Origin: Akkermansia sp. RCC_12PD
GTDB taxonomy: Bacteria > Verrucomicrobiota > Verrucomicrobiia > Verrucomicrobiales > Akkermansiaceae
Assembly: GCF_036417355.1 (NCBI RefSeq)
Contig: NZ_CP143889.1
Coordinates: 2,480,001-2,544,000, forward strand
Direction of reading: 5' to 3'
Length of the DNA stretch: 64,000 bases
Part shown: positions 29,991-38,542 of the stretch, one piece after another
How the letters are laid out: every line of letters starts with the position of its first letter
Position numbering within the stretch: position 1 is the stretch's first letter
Notes under the pieces: model-generated
Databases searched by the model: none
Told to the model about the DNA's origin: nothing
What the model saw: only the letters and a program-made list of their open reading frames with translations
Position numbers and translations under genes: made by a program

Positions 29991-30908
29991 CTAATCCATT
30001 TTCAGGCGCTGGCGGATATCCCTGTCCAGTTGTTCCCATTCGGGTACGGAGGCTCCGGCCTGATGGGCTTTAGCGAGGGGATCGCCCCAGATGGCCGTGT
30101 ATTCGATGGGGCGTCCTTCGTTGTAGTCCACGGCGCTGGACGGGATGAAAGCTCCCATGCTTTCCGTGCGGGAAAGGTGGAATTCGACCAGGTCGTCCGG
30201 CAACGTGTGGCCGCGGGCTTTGGCGGCCCGGACCACTTCTTCCATGATGCGGCGGACACGGGCGACGTTTTCCGGGTTTTTGTAGAGTTCCGCGATGCTG
30301 ATGCCCCCCAGCGCCAAGCAGAGCCCGTTGAACGGTATGTTCCAGACGAGCTTGTACCACTGGATCTGTTCCGCGTTGTCAAAGGCGCGTGTCTTGATGC
30401 CCGCCCCGGCAAAGAGAGCGGAAAGTTCCTGCGCCTTTGCGGAGCCCTTCGGTGACGGTACGAACGGTGCGAATTGAATGTTGCCGCCTTCCAAATGGTT
30501 GATGTGGCCCGGTTCCTCCCGCATGGCGCAGATGAAGCACAGGCCCACGTAAATGCGGTCCGACGGGATAATACGGGCGATTTCCTCCGCGTTTCCCATG
30601 CCGTTCTGGAGAGTGGCTACCACCGTGTCCGGTCCCATCAAGGGAGGGAGGGCCTTGGCAAATCCCGCATTGGCCGTGCTTTTCCAGGCGACGACGACGA
30701 GATCCACCGGACCGACTTCCGACGCTTCCCGGTATACCTTGATGCGGGGCAGCGAAATGTTCCCGTGCAGGCTTTTCACTTCCAGACCGTGTTCTTTCAG
30801 GTAGTCGTATTCCGAGCGTACGATGAACGATACGTCCTGGCCGGATTCCTGAAGTCTGGCTCCGTAATAGCAGCCGAGCGCCCCGGCTCCCAGAATGGCT
30901 ATTTTCAT
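29991..30908 (-). CDS. panE: 2-dehydropantoate 2-reductase
   Basis: A 305-residue ketopantoate reductase that uses NADPH to form pantoate for vitamin B5 and coenzyme A synthesis. The N-terminal Rossmann motif is KIAILGAGALGCYYGARL; VVAWKSTANA and TLQNGMGN follow, and the catalytic region has WYKLVWNIPFNGLCLALGG with the family Lys and Asn. The C-terminus contains SAVDYNEGRPIEYTAIWG, corresponding to SMLQDxxxGRxTEID of the family. Length agrees with ApbA/PanE. It lies 33 bases before the fhs stop side on the same strand and may be co-transcribed with fhs. Confidence 0.9.
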   Translation of the reverse strand: MKIAILGAGALGCYYGARLQESGQDVSFIVRSEYDYLKEHGLEVKSLHGNISLPRIKVYREASEVGPVDLVVVAWKSTANAGFAKALPPLMGPDTVVATLQNGMGNAEEIARIIPSDRIYVGLCFICAMREEPGHINHLEGGNIQFAPFVPSPKGSAKAQELSALFAGAGIKTRAFDNAEQIQWYKLVWNIPFNGLCLALGGISIAELYKNPENVARVRRIMEEVVRAAKARGHTLPDDLVEFHLSRTESMGAFIPSSAVDYNEGRPIEYTAIWGDPLAKAHQAGASVPEWEQLDRDIRQRLKMD

Positions 30909-30941
30909 GGCGGTGAAGGAGGGTGTTTTTTCTTGGACCGT

Positions 30942-32564
30942 TTACAGCCCCTGGACGTTGCCTTTGTTGTCCAGATAGATGTGCATGGCGTTCGGGGAGA
31001 CGGGCAGGGCGGGCATGCGCATGATTTCCCCGCAGAGGGCTACCAGGAATCCGGCCCCGTTGGCGATTTCAAAGTCGCGCACGGTGACGGTGAATCCGGT
31101 GGGGCGGCCGCGCAGCCTGCCGTTGTCGGAAAGAGAGTTCTGGGTTTTTGCCATGCAGATGGGGAGGTCCGTTAGACGGCTGGCTTCAAACTGGGCCAGC
31201 TTCTTTTTGGCCGCAGGCGTCAGTTCCACGCCGTCCGCTCCGTAAATGCTGCGGGCGATGATATTGAGTTTTTCCTCCACCGGCAGGGCAGATTCATACA
31301 GGGGCTTGAAGGGCGGGGAAGGACGGTCTGCCGCTTCTACCACGATTTGAGCCAGTTCCTTCCCGCCTTCCCCTCCGCGGGAAAAGATGTCCGCAATGGC
31401 GCAGGGGATGCCGCGTTCCGCGCAGTGCTCCATGATGGCGTCCAGTTCCTCCTGGGAGTCATCAAAGAATTTGTTGACGGCCACGACCACGGGGCGCTTG
31501 TAGTGGGCGGCGGCGTCCAGATGGGCGTCCAGGTTTGCCAAGCCCTTTTTCAGGGCGGCCACGTCCGTGTTTTTCAGATCCGCCAGGGCGGTTCCTCCGT
31601 GCATTTTCAGGGCGCGGGCCGTGGCGACGATGACGATGGCCGCGGGATTCAGGCCGGACTGGCGGCATTTGATATCCAAAAATTTTTCCGCACCCAGGTC
31701 AAAGGCGAATCCGGCTTCCGTCACGGCATAGTCACCGAAGTGGAGAGCCATTTTCGTAGCCAGCACGGAGTTGCAGCCGTGGGCGATGTTGGCGAATGGG
31801 CCGCCGTGCAGGAAGCAGGGCACGCCTTCCACGCTCTGGACTAGGTTCGGCATCAGGGCGTCTTTCAGCAGGGCCATGACGGAGCCGGTAATGCCCAGTT
31901 CCTTGGCGAAAACGGGTTTGTCGTCCGCCGTGAAGCCGATGACGATGCGGTTGATGCGATCCTCCATGTCCTTGTAGGACGTAGCCAGGCACAGGCATGC
32001 CATGATTTCAGAAGCCGGGGTGATATCGAACCCTGTTTCCCGCGGGAATCCCTGCCTGTTGAGGCCCACGATGATGGAGCGCAGGGCCCGGTCGTTCATG
32101 TCCATCACGCGTTTCCAAGTGACTTTGCGTTCGTCGATGTTCAGTGTGTGGAAGAACATGGCGTTGTCAATGATGGCGCTGATGAGGTTGTGCGCGGAGG
32201 TGATGGCGTGGAAGTCCCCCGTAAAGTGCATGTTGATTTCCTCCATCGGCGTCAGGGAGCTTTGTCCGCCGCCGGTGGCGCCCCCCTTGCGGCCGAAGAC
32301 GGGTCCCATGGAAGGCTGGCGGAGCGCGAGGCAGGCTTTCTTGCCGATGGCCTGGAGCCCCTGTGCCAGACCGATGGACACGGTGGTTTTTCCTTCTCCG
32401 GAGGGGGTGGGGGTGATGGCGGATACCAGGATGAGCTTGCCGGGAGTGGCGGTCTTGTCGAGCACACTCAAGGGAATCTTGGCCTTGTTGCGGCCAAAGG
32501 GAATGACGTCGTTTTCATCGACGCCCAGCTTGCTGACACAATCGGAGAATGCGGGAATGACCAT
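30942..32564 (-). CDS. fhs: Formate--tetrahydrofolate ligase
   Basis: A 540-residue enzyme that makes 10-formyl-THF from formate, THF and ATP. The P-loop-like motif TPTPSGEGKTT (about residues 51-61) is intact, followed by the signature GRKGGATGGGQSSLTPMEEINMHFTGDFHAI, NEK-like NKFFDDS, and the C-terminal PTGFTVTVRDFEIANGAGFLVALCGEIMRMPALP. Usual length is 550-560. The start at 32564 (MVIPAFSDCVSKLGVDEND) fits family alignments; the frame is open further upstream to 32918 without similarity. Confidence 0.94.
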   Translation of the reverse strand: MVIPAFSDCVSKLGVDENDVIPFGRNKAKIPLSVLDKTATPGKLILVSAITPTPSGEGKTTVSIGLAQGLQAIGKKACLALRQPSMGPVFGRKGGATGGGQSSLTPMEEINMHFTGDFHAITSAHNLISAIIDNAMFFHTLNIDERKVTWKRVMDMNDRALRSIIVGLNRQGFPRETGFDITPASEIMACLCLATSYKDMEDRINRIVIGFTADDKPVFAKELGITGSVMALLKDALMPNLVQSVEGVPCFLHGGPFANIAHGCNSVLATKMALHFGDYAVTEAGFAFDLGAEKFLDIKCRQSGLNPAAIVIVATARALKMHGGTALADLKNTDVAALKKGLANLDAHLDAAAHYKRPVVVAVNKFFDDSQEELDAIMEHCAERGIPCAIADIFSRGGEGGKELAQIVVEAADRPSPPFKPLYESALPVEEKLNIIARSIYGADGVELTPAAKKKLAQFEASRLTDLPICMAKTQNSLSDNGRLRGRPTGFTVTVRDFEIANGAGFLVALCGEIMRMPALPVSPNAMHIYLDNKGNVQGL

Positions 32565-33117
32565 GTGCGTATGATGACGGAAGTATGGGGCTTTTGCAAG
32601 AAGTTCGTGGACTGTGGAGAGAGGAATCCGGGCCGTTTTTACAGCCGGTGGGGAGGGACGGCGTAGGCCGGGCAACGGACGGAGAGGACGACGGCAATCA
32701 ACCGGAGGGATTGTTTCATCCTGCGGGATGAAGGGACCGGAGCACGGGAACAGAAAACGGAAGAGGGCACCGGATAACGGCGGCATTATTTTTGAAAAAT
32801 GGAGGCAGGCGTAGGGAAAGTTTCTTGCCGGTTTCTGCAGGAAAAAGAGGGAAGGAGGACGAGCGGGAGAAAGGCGGAAAAGGTCCGGAGTTTTTCCGGC
32901 GAAAGGCTGGTTCATCATGATTTTTCCGCGGAAAACCGGGAAGAAAACGGTTGCCGGCTGGGTTGCTGCAAGGGAGCGTAGGTCGCATGCAAACTTTGTG
33001 TCTTTGTTTTAAGGCTGTTGAAACGGTCTGCTCGTTTTTGGAGAGAGGAAAGTCCTTTTTCCATTTTATGATAGAATAAGCCGGGGAAACGGGTATAGTT
33101 TCCGAACGCCTGCGACG
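32565..33117. other. Divergent intergenic region between fhs and the acyltransferase gene
   Basis: About 550 bases with no supported gene. It contains a seven-base-pair hairpin TTCATCC/GGATGAA near 32717-32733. I looked for a THF riboswitch upstream of fhs and saw none. Promoters for both divergent genes should lie here but no clear hexamers stood out. Confidence 0.45.
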
Positions 33118-33147
33118 ATGACGGGCGGCGCTTATCCCTTCACCACC

Positions 33148-34302
33148 ATGAGTACCAACCAACCATTGAATGCCGGAGGCGGTCACATCGCCTGGGTAGA
33201 TTTTCTGCGCATCCTGGCCTGCTTCCTCGTCGTGCTGGCCCATTGCTGCGATCCTTTCGTAGGGAGCTTTGACGGCAGTTTTGACTTTAAGTCGGGCGTC
33301 TTCATCGGCAGCCTCGTACGGCCCTGTGTTCCTTTGTTTGCGATGATTTCCGGCGTCCTGCTTTTTCCCGTGACGATGGAAATGGGAGCTTTCTATTCAC
33401 GCCGGCTCAAGAGGATTCTGATTCCGCTGGTCGTGTGGTCCCTGGCGCTTCCCCTGTTTTACTTCCTCTACTTTGCCGCAGGTGTGCAGACGGCCAGCCC
33501 CAACATCGTGATGGACACTTACACCTGGAGCGCCACGGTCGATAAGCTGTACACCTTTATTTTCAATTTCAATTATGATACCACTCCCCTCTGGTACGTG
33601 TACATGCTCGTAGGCCTGTACCTCTTCATGCCCATCATGAGCGCGTGGCTGACCCAGGCCAAAAGGAAGGACGTGAAGATTTTTCTGGGAATCTGGATAT
33701 TCAGTATGGTCCTGCCGTACGTCCAGATGCTGGCTCCGACGCTGGGGTATGAGGGCAATTACGGCAATATGGGGATTCTGGGCATCTGTGACTGGAACCC
33801 GTACGGCATGTTCTACAACTTCGCAGGCTTCATGGGGTACATGGTCCTTGCCCATTATTTGATGAAGTATCCCCTGGACTGGAACTGGAAAAAGACACTG
33901 TCCATCACGCTCCCCCTGTTCCTGGCCGGATTTGCCATTACCTTCTTCGGCTTCCTGGAAACGCAGAAGCATTTCCCCGGCCAGTATTCCAAGCTGGAGA
34001 TTCTGTGGTACTTCTCCGGCATTAACGTGTTCATGATGACCTTTGCCATCTTCGCCATAGTGAGCAAACTCCGGATTAAAACCAGCCCGGCGTTGTCCCG
34101 GATAGCCGCCCTGACCTTCGGCGTGTACCTGTGCCACTTCTTCTTTGTGCAGTGCGCCTATGATGCTATTGACTTCCTTGGGTGGACAGGTCTTCCCGCC
34201 TGCGTGAAAATTCCGTTGATGGCCTGCCTGGCGTCCGCCGTTTCGCTCTTCCTTGTCTGGCTGCTGAACCTCAACAGGTGGACGCGCAAGAGCATCATGT
34301 AA
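33148..34302 (+). CDS. Membrane acyltransferase (acyltransferase family 3)
   Basis: A 384-residue integral membrane protein of the OatA/NodX-type acyltransferase_3 family, which moves acetyl or succinyl groups onto surface glycans or peptidoglycan. The N-terminal motif HIAWVDFLRILACFLVVLAHCCD contains the catalytic histidine (H in VLAHC), and the second motif is RLKRILIPLVVWSL. About ten membrane helices follow; the last has LTFGVYLCHFFFVQ. I chose ATG 33148 because the family motif normally begins within 10-20 residues of the start; an in-frame ATG at 33118 would add ten residues. Confidence 0.85.
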   Translation: MSTNQPLNAGGGHIAWVDFLRILACFLVVLAHCCDPFVGSFDGSFDFKSGVFIGSLVRPCVPLFAMISGVLLFPVTMEMGAFYSRRLKRILIPLVVWSLALPLFYFLYFAAGVQTASPNIVMDTYTWSATVDKLYTFIFNFNYDTTPLWYVYMLVGLYLFMPIMSAWLTQAKRKDVKIFLGIWIFSMVLPYVQMLAPTLGYEGNYGNMGILGICDWNPYGMFYNFAGFMGYMVLAHYLMKYPLDWNWKKTLSITLPLFLAGFAITFFGFLETQKHFPGQYSKLEILWYFSGINVFMMTFAIFAIVSKLRIKTSPALSRIAALTFGVYLCHFFFVQCAYDAIDFLGWTGLPACVKIPLMACLASAVSLFLVWLLNLNRWTRKSIM

Positions 34303-34327
34303 AAGATCCGGATATTTGTTTGCACGG

Positions 34328-34366
34328 ACGCTGCGGAACGAGTGAAACTGTTCCGCAGCGTTTTTT
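34328..34366 (+). terminator. Intrinsic terminator of the acyltransferase gene
   Basis: Perfect stem of 12 pairs (34328-34339 ACGCTGCGGAAC with 34350-34361), a ten-base loop, then TTTTTT. Confidence 0.9.
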
Positions 34367-34716
34367 GTTCGGAAAGGCTTTTTTCTGTGGTGGACAGCAA
34401 AGGCTGCGGTGTGGTTTGAGGAAAGTTGCTGGACGAATCGTCGTGGTCATTTTATTATAAATACGCATCACGTGCAGGCACCGGTTATCCGGATGAGGCA
34501 TCTCTTTTGAAGAGAAGAGCCGGCATCCGTGGTTCCCGGGCCAACCCCAAGCACACAGAAAATTCCCGGAAAGTCGGCGCTTTTTGTAACCTGTTGGGGA
34601 TGTTAGATTGACAGTAATGATCATTTTTTAAGGCGTGGGTGCTTGCAGATTGGTATGGCAGGTTGGCGCAAATCATTATTTGTGCAATTAATGATCAATT
34701 TGTAAGCTCCCCCGCC
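34367..34716. other. Region left of the CRISPR array, probable leader
   Basis: No gene is visible. The last 100 bases before the first repeat are AT-rich and contain ATGATCA (near 34617 and 34691) and a run of T. Because the degenerate repeat lies at the right end and the repeats read ATTGAAAC at their 3' end on the plus strand, the leader should be on this side. Confidence 0.5.
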
Positions 34717-35385
34717 GTCGCACCCTCACGGGTGCGTGGATTGAAACAGGATTTGGAACTTACCGTTTCACCGTGGGCCGAAGTCGCACCCTCACGGGTG
34801 CGTGGATTGAAACTATGAGTGCGAAAAGTGCCACTCGATCACCGCAAGTCGCACCCTCACGGGTGCGTGGATTGAAACCCGGCTGACGTTGCGGCGATGC
34901 GAGAGGCACCCGTCGCACCCTCACGGGTGCGTGGATTGAAACTACAGTCCGCAAGTTGTTCTTCAGGCGCGTTACAGTCGCACCCTCACGGGTGCGTGGA
35001 TTGAAACCCGGCGAGGATCACCTGGTGGAATTCGTATTGGAGTCGCACCCTCACGGGTGCGTGGATTGAAACCAATTTCTCCAATCAGGCCGCGGCATCC
35101 GTGCAGCGTCGCACCCTCACGGGTGCGTGGATTGAAACTTTCCGCATCCCATTCGATTTTAACGTGTTATAAGTCGCACCCTCACGGGTGCGTGGATTGA
35201 AACTCCGGGTTGGCGTTGTAGGTGTCGTCTATCACGTCGCACCCTCACGGGTGCGTGGATTGAAACTACCTGTCCCGCACTTTTTGGATTAACACGGCCG
35301 TGTCGCACCCTCACGGGTGCGTGGATTGAAACATTTTATGCTCATCCGTCCATCCCCTGCGCCTCAGTCGCACCCTCACGGGTGC
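34717..35385 (+). CRISPR. CRISPR array, type I-C-like repeats, 10 spacers, no cas genes in the window
   Basis: Ten complete 31-base repeats begin at 34717, 34783, 34848, 34912, 34977, 35042, 35108, 35173, 35236 and 35302, plus a truncated copy at 35367-35385. Each begins GTCGCACCCTCACGGGTGC, contains the palindrome GCACCC...GGGTGC and ends GTGGATTGAAAC. The full repeats are identical. Spacers are 32-35 bases and all different. The repeat resembles type I-C (Dvulg) repeats, which end ATTGAAAC. No cas gene is visible within about 34 kb to the left or 28 kb to the right. Confidence 0.97.
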
Positions 35386-35705
35386 ATGATCATATGGATT
35401 GTTCATAATTCGAGCAGAATGCTTTTTCATATACACTGTAGAATGCAGGAGCAACGGTTATGCTTCAACATTTCACGATGCTAAAAAGCCGCCAGATTTT
35501 TTCTGGCGGCTTTTTTGTGTCGGTTAAGACAGGTGGGACAGGCCCGGATGATCTAAGGCCGGTTAGTCTTCCATGTTATCCCCTTATGGATCATGATTTC
35601 CCGTCAGCCATTCCACAGGTATTCCTGATATTTTTATCAGGCTTCCTGCCTTCGGCAGCTGTTTGTATGAGATAGTTTGCCCTGTGAAGACAAGGGGTTA
35701 TCCCG
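35386..35705. other. Intergenic stretch after the CRISPR array
   Basis: About 320 bases with no gene. It follows the truncated last repeat and contains the strong hairpin annotated at 35483-35516. Small frames on the plus strand (35460-35675) lack support. Confidence 0.5.
35483..35516 (+). terminator. Bidirectional-looking terminator
   Basis: Stem AAAAAGCCGCCAGA (35483-35496) with TCTGGCGGCTTTTT (35502-35515), loop of T residues, and T-runs on both strands. It may end the CRISPR precursor transcript. Confidence 0.75.
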
Positions 35706-35981
35706 TTATTGCTTCCATCTTTTGAGGTGCGGGAAGAATTGCTTCATGCCGGACCGGGCTTCTTCCACGGTATATTTCTTTTCCGAGTCCTTGTTGAATT
35801 CATCAAGGTATTCCAGGTTGTGCTCGATCATTTCATCCATGGTGCAGTCCCGGGTGAAACGGCCCTCTGCATAGCAGTAGTGGCAGTAGTCCTCGTTGCT
35901 GCTTCCGTCCGCTTCTTTTCCGAAGGTGGAGTCGTTTACGGGCATGCCGCAGCTCTGGCAGAATTGTTGTTCCATTTCCAT
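35706..35981 (-). CDS. Small zinc-ribbon protein
   Basis: A 91-residue protein of the putative zinc-ribbon family (PF12674-like). The metal site is FCQSCGMPV near the N-terminus paired with YCHYCYAEG, giving four Cys ligands. The rest has the family pattern FTRDCTMDEMIEHNLEYLDEF. It is often found as a short stand-alone protein with unknown function. The AUG at 35981 is followed by a second Met two codons later. It is separated from the Bat gene by about 90 bases. Confidence 0.85.
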   Translation of the reverse strand: MEMEQQFCQSCGMPVNDSTFGKEADGSSNEDYCHYCYAEGRFTRDCTMDEMIEHNLEYLDEFNKDSEKKYTVEEARSGMKQFFPHLKRWKQ

Positions 35982-36072
35982 GTTTGTTGGAGGGGTGTTT
36001 GTTACTTGTTCTCTGCACGAATGTCCGTGATATTCCGGAGAAGGAGATTGTTCCTATTGTGCCGGGAAAGGG

Positions 36073-38487
36073 CTATAGCGGCTGGGCGTCCGTCTTGGGG
36101 ATCCAGACGGGAGTGTTCTGGAAGGTGCTGGCGTAGTACCAGGAGCCGCGTTCCGCTCGCAGGATGAGCGGCGTGGATTCCGGGAGGGTCATGAGGGCGG
36201 GACTGCCCATGTCCGCGGCATGGCGGGCGGGTGTTTTTTTCGTGACTACGAGGAGGCGGTCCGGCGGGATGGATTCCGGCGTTTCCGGGTACATGATGTA
36301 GTTCATGACGGCGGCTACGGTAACCAGACCGCTGAGGGTGGCCAGGATGGTTAGCAGGACGCCGTGCCTGCGGGAGACAGTAAGGAGGGCCAGGAAGGTG
36401 AGCATGACGGCTCCGGAGAGGATGGCTATGGGTACCAGCGCATCATGGCTGATGTAGGTGAGCCACTGGTTTTCCGTGGTATCCGGAGGAAGGATGGCCC
36501 CTTCTTTGCGTTCGATGAATTGGAGGTTGCTTTTCGCTTCCGTGAAGTACGGGGAGAGCTCCAGGGCGCGGCGGTAGTTGAGTGCGGCCAGGCCGGGTTT
36601 GTTGAGGCGGTAGTAGGAGTTACCGGTGCCAAAGCAGGCGTAGGCGCGGGCCGATTTGGAGAGGTTCGGATTTTCGCTTTGTTTATTGAAGTAGTCAATG
36701 GCTTTTGTGTATTCGCCCTGTTCATAGGCCCGGATGCCTGTTTCATCCGTTTCAGCGGCATGTCCGGACATTGCGGAGAGGGAGGCGGCCAGAATGGCGC
36801 CGAGCAGCAGCAGGGGAAGCTTGGCGATGGTTTTTTTTATGGATTGCAGTATGTTCTGGCGTTCCGCATGGGGCAGTTCGTCCGCGGTGCCGGAAGGTTG
36901 GAAGGCTCTGTCGTCCCGGAGTTGAAGGATCGTTTTCATTTCTTCATTTTGTTTGGACGGCGGGATGTAGCTTTCTATGAAGTTACCGGCGGCGCGCAGA
37001 AATTCCGTGGAGCTTGCCTGGCGCGGGGTGGAGGCAAGCTTTTTGAAGGAGCGCATGCGTTCCCTGGCCGTGAAGCTTTCCTTCTGCACTTTCCGGATGT
37101 AGCGGATCAGGGCCATGCCGAGCAAGATTACGGCGGGGATGTACGCCAGGAAGTACCATCCCCAGTGGGCCGGGGAAGTGAGGGTGTTCATGATGACGGC
37201 GGGCGCCATGCCATAAATGTCCGTCATTTCCGCCACCGGAATGGTTCCTGCCGGCGGAGGCGTAGCGGGCGCTCCCGTTCCGGCGGCGGTTCCCGTGATG
37301 GCAGAGGCTTTCCATTCCAGCGGAATGGGGGCGGTGGTTACGGTTTTGTATTGCTGCGTGCTGGGGTCAAAGAAGGTGAGTTCGAAGGACGGGATGGCGT
37401 CCGTCTGGGCGATGGGGCGCAGCATTTGCTGGAATTCCACGGTTCCCTGTGTAGTGCGCGTGTTCTGGCTGGGATCCAGCTTGTTGGGAGGGTAGAGTTT
37501 CCAGTTGGAGGCATCCGTCAGCGAAGGACAGTTGATACTGTGGATGTTGCCTGAGCCTTCCACTTTGATTTTAACGGTGATGGGTTCGTTGGCGCTGAGA
37601 TCTCTTGCGTCCGTACTGGCGGAGATGCGGAAGTTGCCTACGGCATTGGTGAAGGAGGCGGGGGCGCCTTCAGGCAATTCCTGCGCGGTGATTTTCACTT
37701 CCGGTATGGCCATTTCCACCAGCATTTCCATGCGGCTGAAACTGGCGATGAGCGGGTCCGCTTCCGGTAGGATGGCGCGGGCCGTGACTGTGCCGGATGC
37801 CTTTACTTCTCCGGCGCGCAGCGGGAAGAAGGCGCTCTGAAAGGTCATGACATTCCAGTTGACGCCCCGGTAGAGTACGGAGCCGCGAGGCTGGCCCCGG
37901 AGCAGTTCCACCAGAGTAGGTTCAAAACGCCATGCCGCCAAGTTGGATGTAGTAATAGTAGGGATGGTGTATTCCAGGATGTTTTCCGGAGCGTAGATTT
38001 TCAGTTCGCAGCGGTCCGGCTGGTGAACGTATGGTTTCTGGTTGTCCACATGCCACAGCATACCATATGGAACGGTAGTGCCGTTCATGTTCAGCGTGTT
38101 CCATTTGATGGCACTGTACGGGTAAACTGTCAGCGTCTGGGGGGGCGTAGTGTAAGTGCGGCCATTGTTCGTTTTCAGGGTCAGGGAGGGAATTTGCACG
38201 GTGCCCGCTTCATCCGGGGTAATCTCAATGGCCATCAGGAAGGCGGACTGGTTGGGAGAGCCCGGCCAGCGGATGTAGTTGCCCTGGCTGATCCAGTGCA
38301 TGCTGGCGCCCTTTACCCTGGGGAGCGGGTCCTGGCGGGCGATGCTGCCGTCTGTCAGGATGATGAAGAGACGGGTTTGTTCGCCCGGCACGACGGCGTC
38401 AGAAAGCCATGTGGTGACGACTTCCGCCATAGCCGTAAAGGTCATGCAGAAGAGAAGGGGGAGGAGGGCGATCAATTTTTTCATCAT
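36073..38487 (-). CDS. BatD-BatE fusion (BatD-like plus TPR and SH3-like C-terminus)
   Basis: An 804-residue membrane protein. Signal peptide (MMKKLIALLPLLFCMTFTAMA), then an extended BatD-like region (about 20-440) with beta-rich domains containing EPITVKIKVEGSGNI, a membrane helix near 465-485, a cytoplasmic segment, a further membrane segment, then BatE-like TPR repeats (YEQGEYTKAIDYFNKQSENPNLSKSARAYACFGTGNSYYRL and GLAALNYRRALELSPYFTEA) and a final SH3-like end (LRAERGSWYYASTFQNTPVWIP). In Bacteroidetes BatD and BatE are separate genes. Last gene of the MoxR/Bat operon. The start at 38487 begins the signal peptide. Confidence 0.8.
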   Translation of the reverse strand: MMKKLIALLPLLFCMTFTAMAEVVTTWLSDAVVPGEQTRLFIILTDGSIARQDPLPRVKGASMHWISQGNYIRWPGSPNQSAFLMAIEITPDEAGTVQIPSLTLKTNNGRTYTTPPQTLTVYPYSAIKWNTLNMNGTTVPYGMLWHVDNQKPYVHQPDRCELKIYAPENILEYTIPTITTSNLAAWRFEPTLVELLRGQPRGSVLYRGVNWNVMTFQSAFFPLRAGEVKASGTVTARAILPEADPLIASFSRMEMLVEMAIPEVKITAQELPEGAPASFTNAVGNFRISASTDARDLSANEPITVKIKVEGSGNIHSINCPSLTDASNWKLYPPNKLDPSQNTRTTQGTVEFQQMLRPIAQTDAIPSFELTFFDPSTQQYKTVTTAPIPLEWKASAITGTAAGTGAPATPPPAGTIPVAEMTDIYGMAPAVIMNTLTSPAHWGWYFLAYIPAVILLGMALIRYIRKVQKESFTARERMRSFKKLASTPRQASSTEFLRAAGNFIESYIPPSKQNEEMKTILQLRDDRAFQPSGTADELPHAERQNILQSIKKTIAKLPLLLLGAILAASLSAMSGHAAETDETGIRAYEQGEYTKAIDYFNKQSENPNLSKSARAYACFGTGNSYYRLNKPGLAALNYRRALELSPYFTEAKSNLQFIERKEGAILPPDTTENQWLTYISHDALVPIAILSGAVMLTFLALLTVSRRHGVLLTILATLSGLVTVAAVMNYIMYPETPESIPPDRLLVVTKKTPARHAADMGSPALMTLPESTPLILRAERGSWYYASTFQNTPVWIPKTDAQPL

Positions 38488-38542
38488 GTTGCGGATGTGT
38501 TTGAAAAGTTGTTGTAGTGGTATTGACGGACCAGGGATGAGG

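Noticed and set aside
32565..32760. THF riboswitch upstream of fhs
   Set aside because: I could not find the conserved core elements.
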